A DNA stretch of 64,000 nt from an uncultured Sulfitobacter sp. Its GTDB lineage: Bacteria > Pseudomonadota > Alphaproteobacteria > Rhodobacterales > Rhodobacteraceae. The stretch spans positions 372,001-436,000 of the forward strand of contig CANMXJ010000001.1 of NCBI GenBank assembly GCA_947501805.1, read 5' to 3'. The notes beneath the pieces were generated by a model. That model saw only the letters and a program-made list of their open reading frames with translations. It searched no databases and had not been told where the DNA came from. How positions within the stretch are numbered: position 1 is the stretch's first letter; each line of letters starts with the position of its first letter. The position numbers and the translations under genes were made by a program. Shown here in pieces: positions 37,021-45,581 of the stretch.

Positions 37021-37932
37021 ATGTCCCTCAGACCAACCCTTGAGACGCGTCAAGCCATACCAACCCTTGAGGGCGCAGGCGTCAAACTCCATCGCGCTTT
37101 CGGCTTTCAGGATCCAAGCGAGCTGGATCCTTTTCTGTTGTTCGATGATTTCCGCAACGATCGCCCCGAAGACTTTGAAAAAGGTTTCCCATGGCATCCG
37201 CATCGCGGCATCGAAACCATCACTTATGTGCTTGAAGGCGCGGTCGAGCACTCGGACTCGCTTGGCAACACAGGCCTTCTGGGCGCAGGCGACGTACAAT
37301 GGATGACCGCCGGTCGCGGGATCATGCATCAGGAAATGCCACAGGGAAACGCGACGGGCCAGATGCACGGTTTTCAACTGTGGGGGAACCTGCCCTCGGA
37401 TCAGAAAATGACCGCGCCCCGTTATCAGGACGTCACCAGCGCCGACATTCCCGAAGTGACGGACGACGATGGCACTCATGTCCGTGTGATCACGGGTGAT
37501 TTCTGGGGCAAAACCGGCCCCGTCGACGGCATAGCCGCTGATCCGCAATACCTCGATGTCACCGTGCCAGCGGGCGTGAAAAAGACGTTCCGCGTCGACA
37601 CCTACCGCCGGGCGTTTGCCTATGTGTTTCAAGGTGCGGGTGCTTTTGCAGATGCGTCAGCGCCAAGTGGTGTATTGCTGGAAAAAGAAGTGGCGGGCCA
37701 GGAGCTGAACATCCGAGACATGTCCGGTGATCGCACGCTTATCCGCTTTGGCACAGGCGATGAAGTTACGGTGCAAGCCGGTCCCGAGGGAATTCGCTTT
37801 CTGCTGATTTCGGGCGCGCCCATCGAGGAGCCGGTTGCATGGCACGGTCCGATCGTGATGAACACCCGCGAAGAGCTGCAAACGGCGCTTAAGGAATTGC
37901 AGAACGGGACTTTCATCAAACCCGCTCATTGA
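37021..37932 (+). CDS. Pirin family protein
   Basis: A 303-residue bicupin. The N-terminal cupin holds the metal ligands in FPWHPHRGIETITYVLEGAVEH and the GRGIMHQEMP segment (His-x-His plus His and Glu); the C-terminal cupin (about 180-290) lacks an evident metal site. Bacterial pirins range from quercetin 2,3-dioxygenase activity to regulation of pyruvate metabolism, so no single function is assigned. AAAGGAGCCCCCC precedes the ATG, a good Shine-Dalgarno. A hairpin at 37,939-37,964 follows. Confidence 0.93.
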   Translation: MSLRPTLETRQAIPTLEGAGVKLHRAFGFQDPSELDPFLLFDDFRNDRPEDFEKGFPWHPHRGIETITYVLEGAVEHSDSLGNTGLLGAGDVQWMTAGRGIMHQEMPQGNATGQMHGFQLWGNLPSDQKMTAPRYQDVTSADIPEVTDDDGTHVRVITGDFWGKTGPVDGIAADPQYLDVTVPAGVKKTFRVDTYRRAFAYVFQGAGAFADASAPSGVLLEKEVAGQELNIRDMSGDRTLIRFGTGDEVTVQAGPEGIRFLLISGAPIEEPVAWHGPIVMNTREELQTALKELQNGTFIKPAH

Positions 37933-37938
37933 CAAACC

Positions 37939-37964
37939 GCGTGTGGGCGCATCCGCCCTCACGC
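37939..37964 (+). terminator. Hairpin downstream of pirin gene
   Basis: GCGTG-T-GGGCG, the loop CATC and CGCCC-T-CACGC form an 11-position stem with one T-T mismatch, six bases past the pirin stop. There is no U-tract, so it may be a Rho-assisted terminator or an mRNA-stabilising hairpin. Confidence 0.5.
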
Positions 37965-38110
37965 ATCCACATTCCATCATGAATTAACCAATTCACCACT
38001 TAACCATCTGTTAAGTTAAAACTTTCCAAGAATCCGCAATTCGACGATACCGTCCCCAATCCACCGACGGGGGCCGGTGTTACGCTGATCATTGCCAAAG
38101 GAAAGTCACC

Positions 38111-38854
38111 ATGCTCCGCTCATCCCTCGTTGCTGCCTCGATTGCCACATTTACCGCCCTGCCGCTTTACGCTGACACTGGTCTTGGTATCATCGGCGCT
38201 GAACTCAGGCTGGGCTTTTCCGACCAGCAACTTGAAGGTGGGTATGTCGGCGGCACTGTCGATGTGGCCATAACCGACAACCACGGCATGCAATTCGATC
38301 TGCAATACGAAGAACGCAGCACCGGTGGCATCGGCCGCTTGAACACGATCCTCTACATGAACCCGCGTGACGGACAGAAATACGGATTGAGCCTGATGCT
38401 TGCGGACAAAAATGATGTCTCCTCGACCTATGGCCAGATCGGCGTTGCGGGTATGTTCGAAGTGGCACAGGATATGAATATCGAACTCCGCGCCGGCGGG
38501 GGGTTGTCCTCAGACAACGACCTTGACTGGATCACCGGTGGCATAGGACTGCACTGGAAGGTCGCGCCGTCGACACGCCTTTACAGCCAGTATGACATTG
38601 CCGAATTTGATGAGGAAACATTCAAGGCGACAGCCCACGAGGTCAGCCTAGGCCTGCAAACCCAGATCAAGAACGGTCCTGTGTCATTTTTTGCCGAAGC
38701 CACCCGCGACTGGCTCGCCGGACCCGATGCAGCGGATGCAAAGACAACACTTCGCGCGGGGGTCTCTATTGCTCTGGGCCGCACGGGCAACAATCAGCCC
38801 TCGTTTCGCGTATCCGACCCCATGCGTCAAATCCTGCGCCGCGGGCTATATTGA
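38111..38854 (+). CDS. Predicted small outer-membrane beta-barrel protein
   Basis: A 247-residue exported protein: signal peptide LVAASIATFTALPLYA, then alternating amphipathic strands (GIIGAELRLGFSDQQLEGGY, GGTVDVAITDNHGMQFDLQY, YGQIGVAGMFEVAQDMNIEL, VSLGLQTQIKNGPVSFFAEA). The pattern suggests an 8- to 12-stranded barrel, but the C-terminus (QILRRGLY) ends with Tyr rather than the usual Phe, and a basic tail follows the last strand (LRAGVSIAL). No named family recognised. It is convergent with a TetR regulator gene. Upstream, 37,965-38,110 contains an AT-rich stretch suited to a promoter. Confidence 0.72.
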   Translation: MLRSSLVAASIATFTALPLYADTGLGIIGAELRLGFSDQQLEGGYVGGTVDVAITDNHGMQFDLQYEERSTGGIGRLNTILYMNPRDGQKYGLSLMLADKNDVSSTYGQIGVAGMFEVAQDMNIELRAGGGLSSDNDLDWITGGIGLHWKVAPSTRLYSQYDIAEFDEETFKATAHEVSLGLQTQIKNGPVSFFAEATRDWLAGPDAADAKTTLRAGVSIALGRTGNNQPSFRVSDPMRQILRRGLY

Positions 38855-38907
38855 TCAAGAGACAGACATAGCGAATACCTTGTGCAAGCAGGGTATTGGC
38901 GCAACCG

Positions 38908-39492
38908 TCACGCCACCCCCACCGCCTTGCGCACCATATCCCAATATTGCGCGACCACCTCATCCAGTGACAAACGCCCGCCCTCGCGAAACCAGGTGTT
39001 GACGCCCGTCAGCATTGCGATCACCGCCAGTGTCGCGATCTTGCTGTCAGAAACAGCAAAAACGCCCTGTGCGGCCCCGTCGCGCAAAATTGCCTCCAAG
39101 CCATCCTCATACTTGCGCCGCAGTGCTTCGATCTGTGCGAAATTCTCAGGGCTGAGGTTACGTAACTCCATATAGGCGATGAACACCTCATCCGGCCTGT
39201 CGGCATGAAAACGGATATGGAATTCGACAAACTGCTTCAGCCGTTTCACAGGATCACCGTCAGCATCCGGCCTTTGCGCCAGCAACTCCTCCATATGGCC
39301 GCGCATCAGATCAAACAGCAGCGACTGTTTGTCAGGCGTGTAGTTATACAATGCGCCCGCTTGCACACCAACCTCCGCTGCAATCAGGCGCATGGACACA
39401 GCCGCGAACCCGCGCTGCGCAAATAGTCGCAGTGCAGCGTGCCGCACACGGGGGCCGGTTATTCCGGCATGTGATCCAGTTGTTCGTGCCAT
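38908..39492 (-). CDS. TetR/AcrR family transcriptional regulator
   Basis: A 194-residue repressor-type protein. The N-terminal helix-turn-helix (about 10-55) reads VRHAALRLFAQRGFAAVSMR, LIAAEVGVQAGALYNYTPDK, the typical TetR recognition segment. The C-terminal part (about 75-190) resembles ligand domains of regulators of fatty-acid or acyl-CoA metabolism (VEFHIRFHADRPDEVFIAYM). I start at MARTTGSHAG, avoiding a long basic extension. The divergent lipoprotein gene begins 78 bases away, so that gap is the likely operator region, but no palindrome is evident. Confidence 0.88.
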   Translation of the reverse strand: MARTTGSHAGITGPRVRHAALRLFAQRGFAAVSMRLIAAEVGVQAGALYNYTPDKQSLLFDLMRGHMEELLAQRPDADGDPVKRLKQFVEFHIRFHADRPDEVFIAYMELRNLSPENFAQIEALRRKYEDGLEAILRDGAAQGVFAVSDSKIATLAVIAMLTGVNTWFREGGRLSLDEVVAQYWDMVRKAVGVA

Positions 39493-39570
39493 GCCGGTCA
39501 AATTAATGAACATCTGTTCAAAAGCAAAGCCCGCTTGCGTGATCAAAGGCGCTGGTGCAAAACGTCTGGT

Positions 39571-39867
39571 ATGAAACGCGCCGTTATCCTTTGTGCCCTG
39601 CCTGTCGCTGCCAATTTGCTTGTCGGCTGCACACAATTTCCGGAACTGGAGCGGACCCAGACCGCAGCACTCGAGGCAGCCGATTATCCGGCGTTGGTTC
39701 CGCTAGATCCGCTGTTGGCCCGCACAAATATCCCCGGCCCTGACGCTGTCCAGACCGAAGCAAGGCTGAACACCCGTCTTGCAAGCTTGCGCAATCGCGC
39801 CAACGCTATGCGGGGATCAGTGCTGTCGGGGACTGAAAAGCAACGGCTTGAACGGGGTCTGCGCTAG
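39571..39867 (+). CDS. Small predicted lipoprotein
   Basis: A 98-residue protein with signal peptide MKRAVILCALPVAANLLVGC ending in a lipobox (LVGC). The mature part is short: FPELERTQTAALEAADYPALVPLDPLLA and a basic C-terminal helix (RLASLRNRANAMRGSVLSG). The pattern (YPxLxPLDxLL...RxxxLRxRAxxLRG) is familiar from Rhodobacteraceae hypothetical lipoproteins, but function is unknown. The start is set by the signal peptide; the longer frame upstream would overlap the TetR promoter region. Confidence 0.75.
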   Translation: MKRAVILCALPVAANLLVGCTQFPELERTQTAALEAADYPALVPLDPLLARTNIPGPDAVQTEARLNTRLASLRNRANAMRGSVLSGTEKQRLERGLR

Positions 39868-40003
39868 GCCGCGCACCCATACCATACGGATGATTGCAAG
39901 ATATATGCGAAAGCCTTGGGTCATCGCCCGCTTCCTGCGTTGCATGGCCTGCGCGAAACCGATACATCGCGCCTCAAACTTCTCATCATAAGGACCGCCG
40001 CAC

Positions 40004-41290
40004 ATGTCTGATCCCCTCCGCCTTGGAATCGCAGGTCTGGGCACCGTCGGTGTCGGCGTGGTCCGCATCATCCGCCAACAGGCGGCACTGCTTGAAGCAC
40101 GCACCGGAAAGCGCATTGCGATTTCCGCTGTTTCCGCACGTTCCAAGGGCAAGGATCGTGGCGTGTCGCTGTCTGGTTACGCATGGGAAGACGATCCGGT
40201 CGCCCTCGCGACTCGCGACGATGTGGATGTATTTGTTGAGCTGATGGGCGGCGAAGATGGCCCTGCGAAAGCGGCCACCGAAGCTGCGCTGAACGCCGGT
40301 AAAGACGTGATAACCGCGAACAAGGCGATGCTGGCGATCAACGGACAGGCGCTGGCAGAACTGGCCGAAGCCAGAGGCCGCGTTATCCGCTTTGAGGCCG
40401 CTGTAGCAGGTGGTATTCCCGTTGTGAAAACCCTCATGGAAGGGTTGGCAGGTAACGAGATTACCCGCGTTATGGGCGTAATGAACGGTTCGTGTAACTA
40501 CATCCTGACGCGTATGGAAAACTCCGGCAAAAACTACCAAGAGATTTTTGCCGAAGCGGACGGTCTGGGTTACCTGGAAGCGGACCCACAACTGGACGTG
40601 GGCGGCATTGACGCTGCGCACAAGCTGGCGATCCTGTCGTCCATTGCCTTTGGCACAAAGGTCGATTTCGACGGAATCCAGCTTGAAGGGATCGAGCGCG
40701 TCAGCATCGAGGACATTCGCGCCGCTGCCGACATGGGCTACAGAATCAAGTTGCTCGGCGTGACCCAGAAAACCGGTCGTGGCCTTGAGCAGCGGATGCA
40801 GCCTTGCCTTGTGCCGGACTCCTCTCCGCTGGCGCAGCTTGAGGGCGGTACAAATATGATTGTGCTTGAAGGTGACGCAGTTGGCCAAATCGTCATGCGC
40901 GGTGCCGGTGCGGGCGAAGGCCCAACTGCAAGTGCGGTGATGGGAGACGTTTGTGACATTGCACGTGGCGTGCGCGGTCCGGTCTTTGGGCAGCCCGCCG
41001 TTAGCCTTGTGACCTCCACTGCGGCGCTCTCGCAATTGCCCGCGCCCTACTATCTGCGCATGGCGTTGGTCGACAAACCAGGTGCCTTGGCCAAGATCGC
41101 AACTGTTCTGGGCGAAGCTGGCGTAAGCATCGATCGCATGCGCCAGTACGGACATGATGACAGCTCCGCGCCGGTGTTGATCGTCACTCATAAAACAACC
41201 CAATCTGCACTGGACAAAGCGTTGGCAGAAATGGACAAAACCGGCGTTATGGCCGGTGTTCCAGTCGCGCTGCGCATCGAAGAGGTCTAG
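40004..41290 (+). CDS. hom: Homoserine dehydrogenase
   Basis: NAD(P)H-dependent reduction of aspartate semialdehyde to homoserine, branch point to methionine and threonine. The 428-residue product has the Rossmann motif LGIAGLGTVGVGVVRIIRQQ, the catalytic region AAVAGGIPVVKTLMEGLAGN, NGSCNYILTRMENSG and DVGGIDAAHKLAILSSIAFG, and a C-terminal ACT regulatory domain (about 350-428, MALVDKPGALAKIATVLGEA) implying feedback control by threonine. It supplies the precursor used by metZ in this window. RBS-like AAGGACC precedes the ATG. Confidence 0.96.
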   Translation: MSDPLRLGIAGLGTVGVGVVRIIRQQAALLEARTGKRIAISAVSARSKGKDRGVSLSGYAWEDDPVALATRDDVDVFVELMGGEDGPAKAATEAALNAGKDVITANKAMLAINGQALAELAEARGRVIRFEAAVAGGIPVVKTLMEGLAGNEITRVMGVMNGSCNYILTRMENSGKNYQEIFAEADGLGYLEADPQLDVGGIDAAHKLAILSSIAFGTKVDFDGIQLEGIERVSIEDIRAAADMGYRIKLLGVTQKTGRGLEQRMQPCLVPDSSPLAQLEGGTNMIVLEGDAVGQIVMRGAGAGEGPTASAVMGDVCDIARGVRGPVFGQPAVSLVTSTAALSQLPAPYYLRMALVDKPGALAKIATVLGEAGVSIDRMRQYGHDDSSAPVLIVTHKTTQSALDKALAEMDKTGVMAGVPVALRIEEV

Positions 41291-41317
41291 GGCCGCACAG
41301 CTGATCGCCCCCCTGTC

Positions 41318-41749
41318 ATGTTGGCCTACGCAGGTCTGTTTGCTTCGGCTTTCTTCGCGGCGACGTTGCTGCCCCTACAATCCGAAGCGGTTCTGGTCGC
41401 GCTGCTTGTGCAGGGCGATCGTCCGGTCTTGGCGCTTTTGTGCATCGCAACGCTTGGCAACGTCATTGGCTCAATCCTCAACTGGGTCATGGGACGTTAT
41501 CTGTTGCACTTCAAAGACCGGCGCTGGTTTCCGGCCTCTGACACCCAACTCGACCGCGCAAACGACTGGTATCGCCGCTATGGGCGCTGGTCCTTGCTGG
41601 CAAGTTGGGTGCCGGTCATCGGTGATCCGCTGACCGTTGTCGCGGGACTAATGCGCGAACCCTTCCTATCCTTCGTCGCGCTTGTCACATTGGCCAAAGC
41701 AGGACGTTATATATTTCTGGCATTGGTCACGCTGGCATGGTTGCAATAA
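41318..41749 (+). CDS. yqaA: YqaA family (DedA/SNARE-associated) membrane protein
   Basis: A 143-residue inner-membrane protein with about three or four membrane segments. Family marks are LPLQSEAVLVALL, CIATLGNVIGSILNWVMGR and WVPVIGDPLTVVAGLMR with the conserved Gly-Asp-Pro and Arg. DedA-type relatives are implicated in lipid carrier or phospholipid translocation; YqaA itself is uncharacterised. It follows hom by 27 bases on the same strand. A hairpin at 41,763-41,796 lies downstream. Confidence 0.88.
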   Translation: MLAYAGLFASAFFAATLLPLQSEAVLVALLVQGDRPVLALLCIATLGNVIGSILNWVMGRYLLHFKDRRWFPASDTQLDRANDWYRRYGRWSLLASWVPVIGDPLTVVAGLMREPFLSFVALVTLAKAGRYIFLALVTLAWLQ

Positions 41750-41762
41750 CCGGACATGCTTG

Positions 41763-41796
41763 TGCAAAACCGCCCCTGTCGCTAGACGGGTTTGCA
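41763..41796 (+). terminator. Hairpin between yqaA and glpX
   Basis: TGCAAAACC and GGGTTTGCA pair with one bulge on each side around a 16-base loop, 14 bases past the yqaA stop. No U-tract follows, so function as terminator is tentative. Confidence 0.35.
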
Positions 41797-41824
41797 AACA
41801 TATTCCATCAAGGACGACTTTCCC

Positions 41825-42793
41825 ATGACCGCCAACGCTGATTTCCAAGACCGCATGCTTTCACTGGGCCTTGCCCGCGTTTCCGAGGCCGCAGCCCTCG
41901 CATCAGCCAAACTGGTTGGCAAAGGGGACGAAAAGGCCGCAGATCAGGCCGCTGTGAACGCCATGCGCGAGCAGCTCAACATGCTGGATATCGCTGGCGT
42001 CGTGGTTATTGGCGAAGGGGAACGCGATGAAGCCCCCATGCTGTTTATCGGCGAAGAGGTCGGCACAGGCAACGGTCCCGGCGTGGACATCGCACTGGAC
42101 CCGCTCGAAGGCACCACGCTGACGGCCAAGGACATGCCCAATGCGCTGACCGTCATCGCCATGGGTCCGCGCGGCTCCATGTTGCACGCGCCTGACACGT
42201 ATATGGACAAACTGGCGATCGGGCCGGGCTACGAGACCGATGTTGTCACTCTCGATATGTCCCCCGGTGAGCGCGTCGAGGCACTGGCCGCCGCCAAAGG
42301 CTGCGCACCGTCAGATATCACAGTCTGCATTCTTGAACGTCCCCGCCACGAAGAAATGATTGCACAGGTCCGCGCCAAAGGGGCCGCAATTCGCCTGATC
42401 ACGGACGGAGACGTGGCGGGCGTCATGCATTGCGCCGAACCGCATACCGGCATCGACATGTACATGGGGTCTGGCGGTGCGCCCGAAGGCGTGCTGGCCG
42501 CGGCTGCGTTGAAATGCATGGGTGGTCAAATGTACACCCGTCTGCTGTTTCGCAACGACGACGAACGCGGGCGTGCCTCCAAAGCCGGCATCACCGATTT
42601 CGACCGCGTCTACACCCGCGACGAAATGGTCACCGAAGATGTGATTTTTGCGGCGACAGGCGTCACTGACGGCGCGCTTGTACACGGTGTGAAGCGCGAG
42701 CCCGGCTGGATGACAACCGAAACGATCATCATGCGCTCAAAAACCGGATCGGTGCGGCGGATCAGTTACCGCACACCTGTTGATAACAACTGA
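41825..42793 (+). CDS. glpX: Class II fructose-1,6-bisphosphatase
   Basis: Hydrolyses fructose-1,6-bisphosphate (or sedoheptulose-1,7-bisphosphate) in gluconeogenesis. The 322-residue product shows GlpX motifs MLDIAGVVVIGEGERDEAPM, IALDPLEGTTLTAKDMPNA, LITDGDVAGVMHCA and MGSGGAPEGVLAAAALKCMG, which hold the metal-binding acidic residues. The start MTANADFQDR is preceded by AAGGACGA; the longer frame of 11 codons lacks support. It lies between yqaA and recJ on the same strand. Confidence 0.96.
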   Translation: MTANADFQDRMLSLGLARVSEAAALASAKLVGKGDEKAADQAAVNAMREQLNMLDIAGVVVIGEGERDEAPMLFIGEEVGTGNGPGVDIALDPLEGTTLTAKDMPNALTVIAMGPRGSMLHAPDTYMDKLAIGPGYETDVVTLDMSPGERVEALAAAKGCAPSDITVCILERPRHEEMIAQVRAKGAAIRLITDGDVAGVMHCAEPHTGIDMYMGSGGAPEGVLAAAALKCMGGQMYTRLLFRNDDERGRASKAGITDFDRVYTRDEMVTEDVIFAATGVTDGALVHGVKREPGWMTTETIIMRSKTGSVRRISYRTPVDNN

Positions 42794-42895
42794 GACCAGC
42801 GAAAGCTGCAACTGCAGGGTTGAGTTTAGAAGCCAAGTGAAGCCGGGGTTGCGTCTTTTCGACAAGCCTGGGCACTTTGATGTTGAGGAAATACA

Positions 42896-44635
42896 GTGGC
42901 TTATCTGGGCGTTGAGGCATCTTTGACAGGACGCCGCTGGGTTGGTTCCGGTGTCGAAACAGAACGCGCGGCGGAGTTGTTGGGACAGCGCACAACCCTG
43001 CCGGCCGCCGTCTGTCAGGTGCTGGCCCGCCGGGGCGTCGAGCCGGATGGCGCTGATGGTTTTCTTGCGCCGTCGCTGCGCGACCTGATGCCTGATCCGC
43101 GCTCTCTAAAAGACATGGAAAAAGCGGCGAAACGGTTCTTGGAGGCCGTGGACAAAGGGCAGCGCATCGCCGTCTTTGCAGATTATGACGTCGATGGCGG
43201 CAGCTCTGCCGCGCTTTTGTTGGTCTGGTTGCGCGATATGGGGTGCAGCGCGACACTTTATGTCCCTGATCGCATCGACGAGGGGTACGGCCCCAACAAT
43301 GAGGCCATGTCCGCACTTGCTGCCAAGCACGACCTGATCATCTGCGTTGACTGCGGCACGCTTTCGCATGAGCCTATTGCGGCGGCCAAAGCAGCCGATG
43401 TAATTGTTCTCGATCACCACTTGGGCGGCGAAACTCTGCCCGATGCCCTCGCCGTGGTGAACCCCAACCGACAGGATGAAGACGGTGCCTGTGCCCATCT
43501 CTGCGCTGCTGCTGTGGTGTTTTTGATGCTGGTTGAGGCAGGTCGCCAGCTGCGCGAGGCCAAGCGAAAGGGCCCCGACCTGATGGCCATGCTTGATCTG
43601 GTGGCGCTGGCAACAGTCGCGGATGTCGCGCCCTTGATTGGCGTCAACCGCGCCTTCGTACGTCAGGGGCTGCGCGTCATGGCGCGGCGCGAACGGGTTG
43701 GCCTGACCGCGCTGGCGGATGTGGCACGCATGGAAACGGCGCCGACGTCCTACCATCTGGGTTTTCTGCTGGGGCCGCGCATAAACGCAGGCGGTCGCAT
43801 TGGTCAGGCCGATTTGGGTGCCCGTCTGCTTGCCTCCAATGATCCGCACGAAGTTGCCGCTCTTGCCGAACGCCTCGACACCCTCAACACTGAACGCCGC
43901 GACGTCGAAGCCGCGGTGCGCGCCGCCGCCTTGGAACAAGCCGAGGAGCGCGGCTTTGACTCCGGCCTTGTCTGGGCCGTCGGCCCGAACTGGCATCCCG
44001 GTGTGGTCGGCATTGTTGCCTCGCGCCTCAAGGAAGCCTCCAACCGCCCGTCAATCGTCATTGGCGTCGAAGATGGCATCGGCAAGGGTTCGGGCCGTTC
44101 CGTCAGCGGCATCGACCTAGGGGCCCCGATCCAGCGCCTTGCCGCCGAAGGGCTGCTGATCAAGGGGGGCGGTCACAAAATGGCGGCAGGCCTGACCGTG
44201 GCCGAAGACAAGATTGACGCTGCGATGGCCCGTTTGACCGAGTTGCTGGAAAAACAGGGTGCACATCTGGCAGGACCGTCCGATCTGAATGTGACCGGAA
44301 TGCTAATGCCCGCCGCCGCGACAGTCGAACTCACAGAAATGATCGAACAGGCCGGCCCGTTTGGTGCCTCCGCCCCTGCCCCGCGCTATGTCTTTGCCGA
44401 CATGCAGATTCTCTTTGCAAAGCGGGTTGGTGAAAGCCACCTCAAGATCAGCTTTGGTGACGGTTTAGGGGGCAAACTGGAAGGGATTGCCTTTGGTGCT
44501 TTCGACACCGCGCTTGGTCCGGCACTAGAGGCCCATGGCGGTGCACGTTTCCATCTGGCAGGGCGTCTGGACATCAATGACTGGCGCGGCAGACGCTCGG
44601 TTCAATTGCGTCTGGAGGACGCCGCGCGCGCCTAA
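42896..44635 (+). CDS. recJ: Single-stranded-DNA-specific exonuclease RecJ
   Basis: 5'-3' single-strand exonuclease of recombination and repair. The 579-residue DHH/DHHA1 protein contains motif I VFADYDVDGGSSAALLLVWL, the DCGT and LDHHLGGETLPDA motifs, the DHHA1 segment (GIGKGSGRSVSGIDLGAPIQ, KGGGHKMAAGLTV) and a C-terminal OB fold. In the DHH core CVDCGTLSHEPI and VNPNRQDED are intact, so activity is expected. A GTG start is used, with GAGGAA five bases upstream. It follows glpX by 102 bases and precedes tRNA-Glu. Confidence 0.96.
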   Translation: MAYLGVEASLTGRRWVGSGVETERAAELLGQRTTLPAAVCQVLARRGVEPDGADGFLAPSLRDLMPDPRSLKDMEKAAKRFLEAVDKGQRIAVFADYDVDGGSSAALLLVWLRDMGCSATLYVPDRIDEGYGPNNEAMSALAAKHDLIICVDCGTLSHEPIAAAKAADVIVLDHHLGGETLPDALAVVNPNRQDEDGACAHLCAAAVVFLMLVEAGRQLREAKRKGPDLMAMLDLVALATVADVAPLIGVNRAFVRQGLRVMARRERVGLTALADVARMETAPTSYHLGFLLGPRINAGGRIGQADLGARLLASNDPHEVAALAERLDTLNTERRDVEAAVRAAALEQAEERGFDSGLVWAVGPNWHPGVVGIVASRLKEASNRPSIVIGVEDGIGKGSGRSVSGIDLGAPIQRLAAEGLLIKGGGHKMAAGLTVAEDKIDAAMARLTELLEKQGAHLAGPSDLNVTGMLMPAAATVELTEMIEQAGPFGASAPAPRYVFADMQILFAKRVGESHLKISFGDGLGGKLEGIAFGAFDTALGPALEAHGGARFHLAGRLDINDWRGRRSVQLRLEDAARA

Positions 44636-44714
44636 TGCGGTTTTCTTCACAAAGACCAACATTTCCGCTTGCGCGTGCGCCTGTCATTCCTTAGAGAACC
44701 GCTCACGAGATAGT

Positions 44715-44789
44715 GGCCCGTTCGTCTATCGGTTAGGACGCCAGGTTTTCAACCTGGAAAGAGGGGTTCGATTCCCCTACGGGCTGCCA
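44715..44789 (+). tRNA. tRNA-Glu (anticodon UUC)
   Basis: A 75-base tRNA including an encoded CCA. Acceptor arms GGCCCGT/ACGGGCT, anticodon stem CCAGG/CCTGG with loop TTTTCAA (anticodon TTC, DNA), and T arm GGGG-TTCGATT-CCCC fold correctly. The acceptor closes with a G-T pair at position 1/72. No direct copy of the tRNA 3' end was found in the following kilobases, so there is no sign of an integrated element using it as att site. Confidence 0.97.
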
Positions 44790-45581
44790 TCTTGTTTTCC
44801 CTCAAAATCCATTTTAGTGAATCTCGCGGAGTGATTGCTGTTTGCAATCAGTTCATAACATCATGTGTCGCAACTGGTTCGGCCCAATCAACTGACCCAA
44901 TGCACCTGTTTAAGCGGCGATTTCACATCCCCCTACCAAAGTCGTCGCGATTCAAGGGACCGCCGCCCTTGCCGCTTTGCGAAGTCGTCAGCCTGTCAGA
45001 CAATAGCCGCCTCACTTGATCGGCGGCCATAGCGTCTGGTGCGTTCTGGCGTGCGAGGATCGCTGCACCCTTAGGTTTATTCAGCGATGGCGATTCGACC
45101 GAATCTTTCCCCTTGGACAGAGGGTTGGTTTGCCGGACAACGCTGACAGGATGTGAAATCCACCATACAAATCAAAGGAATGTGGGGCGAAACAAAAACG
45201 ATGTTTTCCCTCAAAGCGAGAAGAAGTTAACGAACTGCATACAAACCATGCAACAATCCGGTCCCTCTGGCTTCACTGTCTTTCAAAGACGTTTGAAACA
45301 GTTTGTTTCCTATTAGTTTCATCAAATATGGCGAAAAAATGGTAGAGATGCAGCAACAAATTGAGGTTTGTCAATTCCACGCCACATTCTGTGCGCAATT
45401 TGGTCACGAAGAAGACACGCGCCGTATTGTGGGAGGTAAGCGATGTACTGTATAGATCAGGTGCTCAAGCTGCCGCTTGGCAATGCTCCTTTCAGTACCA
45501 GCAGCAAGCCAGTAGGCGCAAATCCGGCTTTGGATGAGTGTCTTTTTGAATAAGTTATTGATTAGCCCTTGGGGGGTTAGA
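44790..45581. other. 792-base gap between tRNA-Glu and the surface-polysaccharide genes
   Basis: No convincing gene. The right half (45,170-45,560) is visibly more A+T-rich than the surroundings and should include the promoter of the exoY-like gene. GTCTTTCAAAGAC at about 45,279-45,291 is a 13-base palindrome with a loop like the double-hairpin repeats, but alone. A minus-strand open stretch at 44,923-45,171 is listed separately as a possible gene remnant. There is no transposase, integrase or CRISPR pattern. Confidence 0.6.
44923..45171 (-). pseudogene. Possible C-terminal gene remnant (unrecognised)
   Basis: An 82-codon open stretch without a plausible upstream start. Its last part reads KPKGAAILARQNAPDAMAAD, QVRRLLSDRLTTSQSGKGGG, PLNRDDFGRGM then TGA, which has protein-like composition and codon use similar to neighbouring genes. 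The upstream part (VWWISHPVSVVRQTNPLSKG) looks less protein-like and is preceded by an in-frame stop. It may be the tail of a decayed gene left between tRNA-Glu and the polysaccharide locus. I do not recognise a family; chance cannot be excluded. Confidence 0.25.

Noticed and set aside
45279..45291. GTCTTTCAAAGAC as a fifth copy of the double-hairpin repeat
   Set aside because: Only one short palindrome, without the GACC linker or the second hairpin; likely coincidence.
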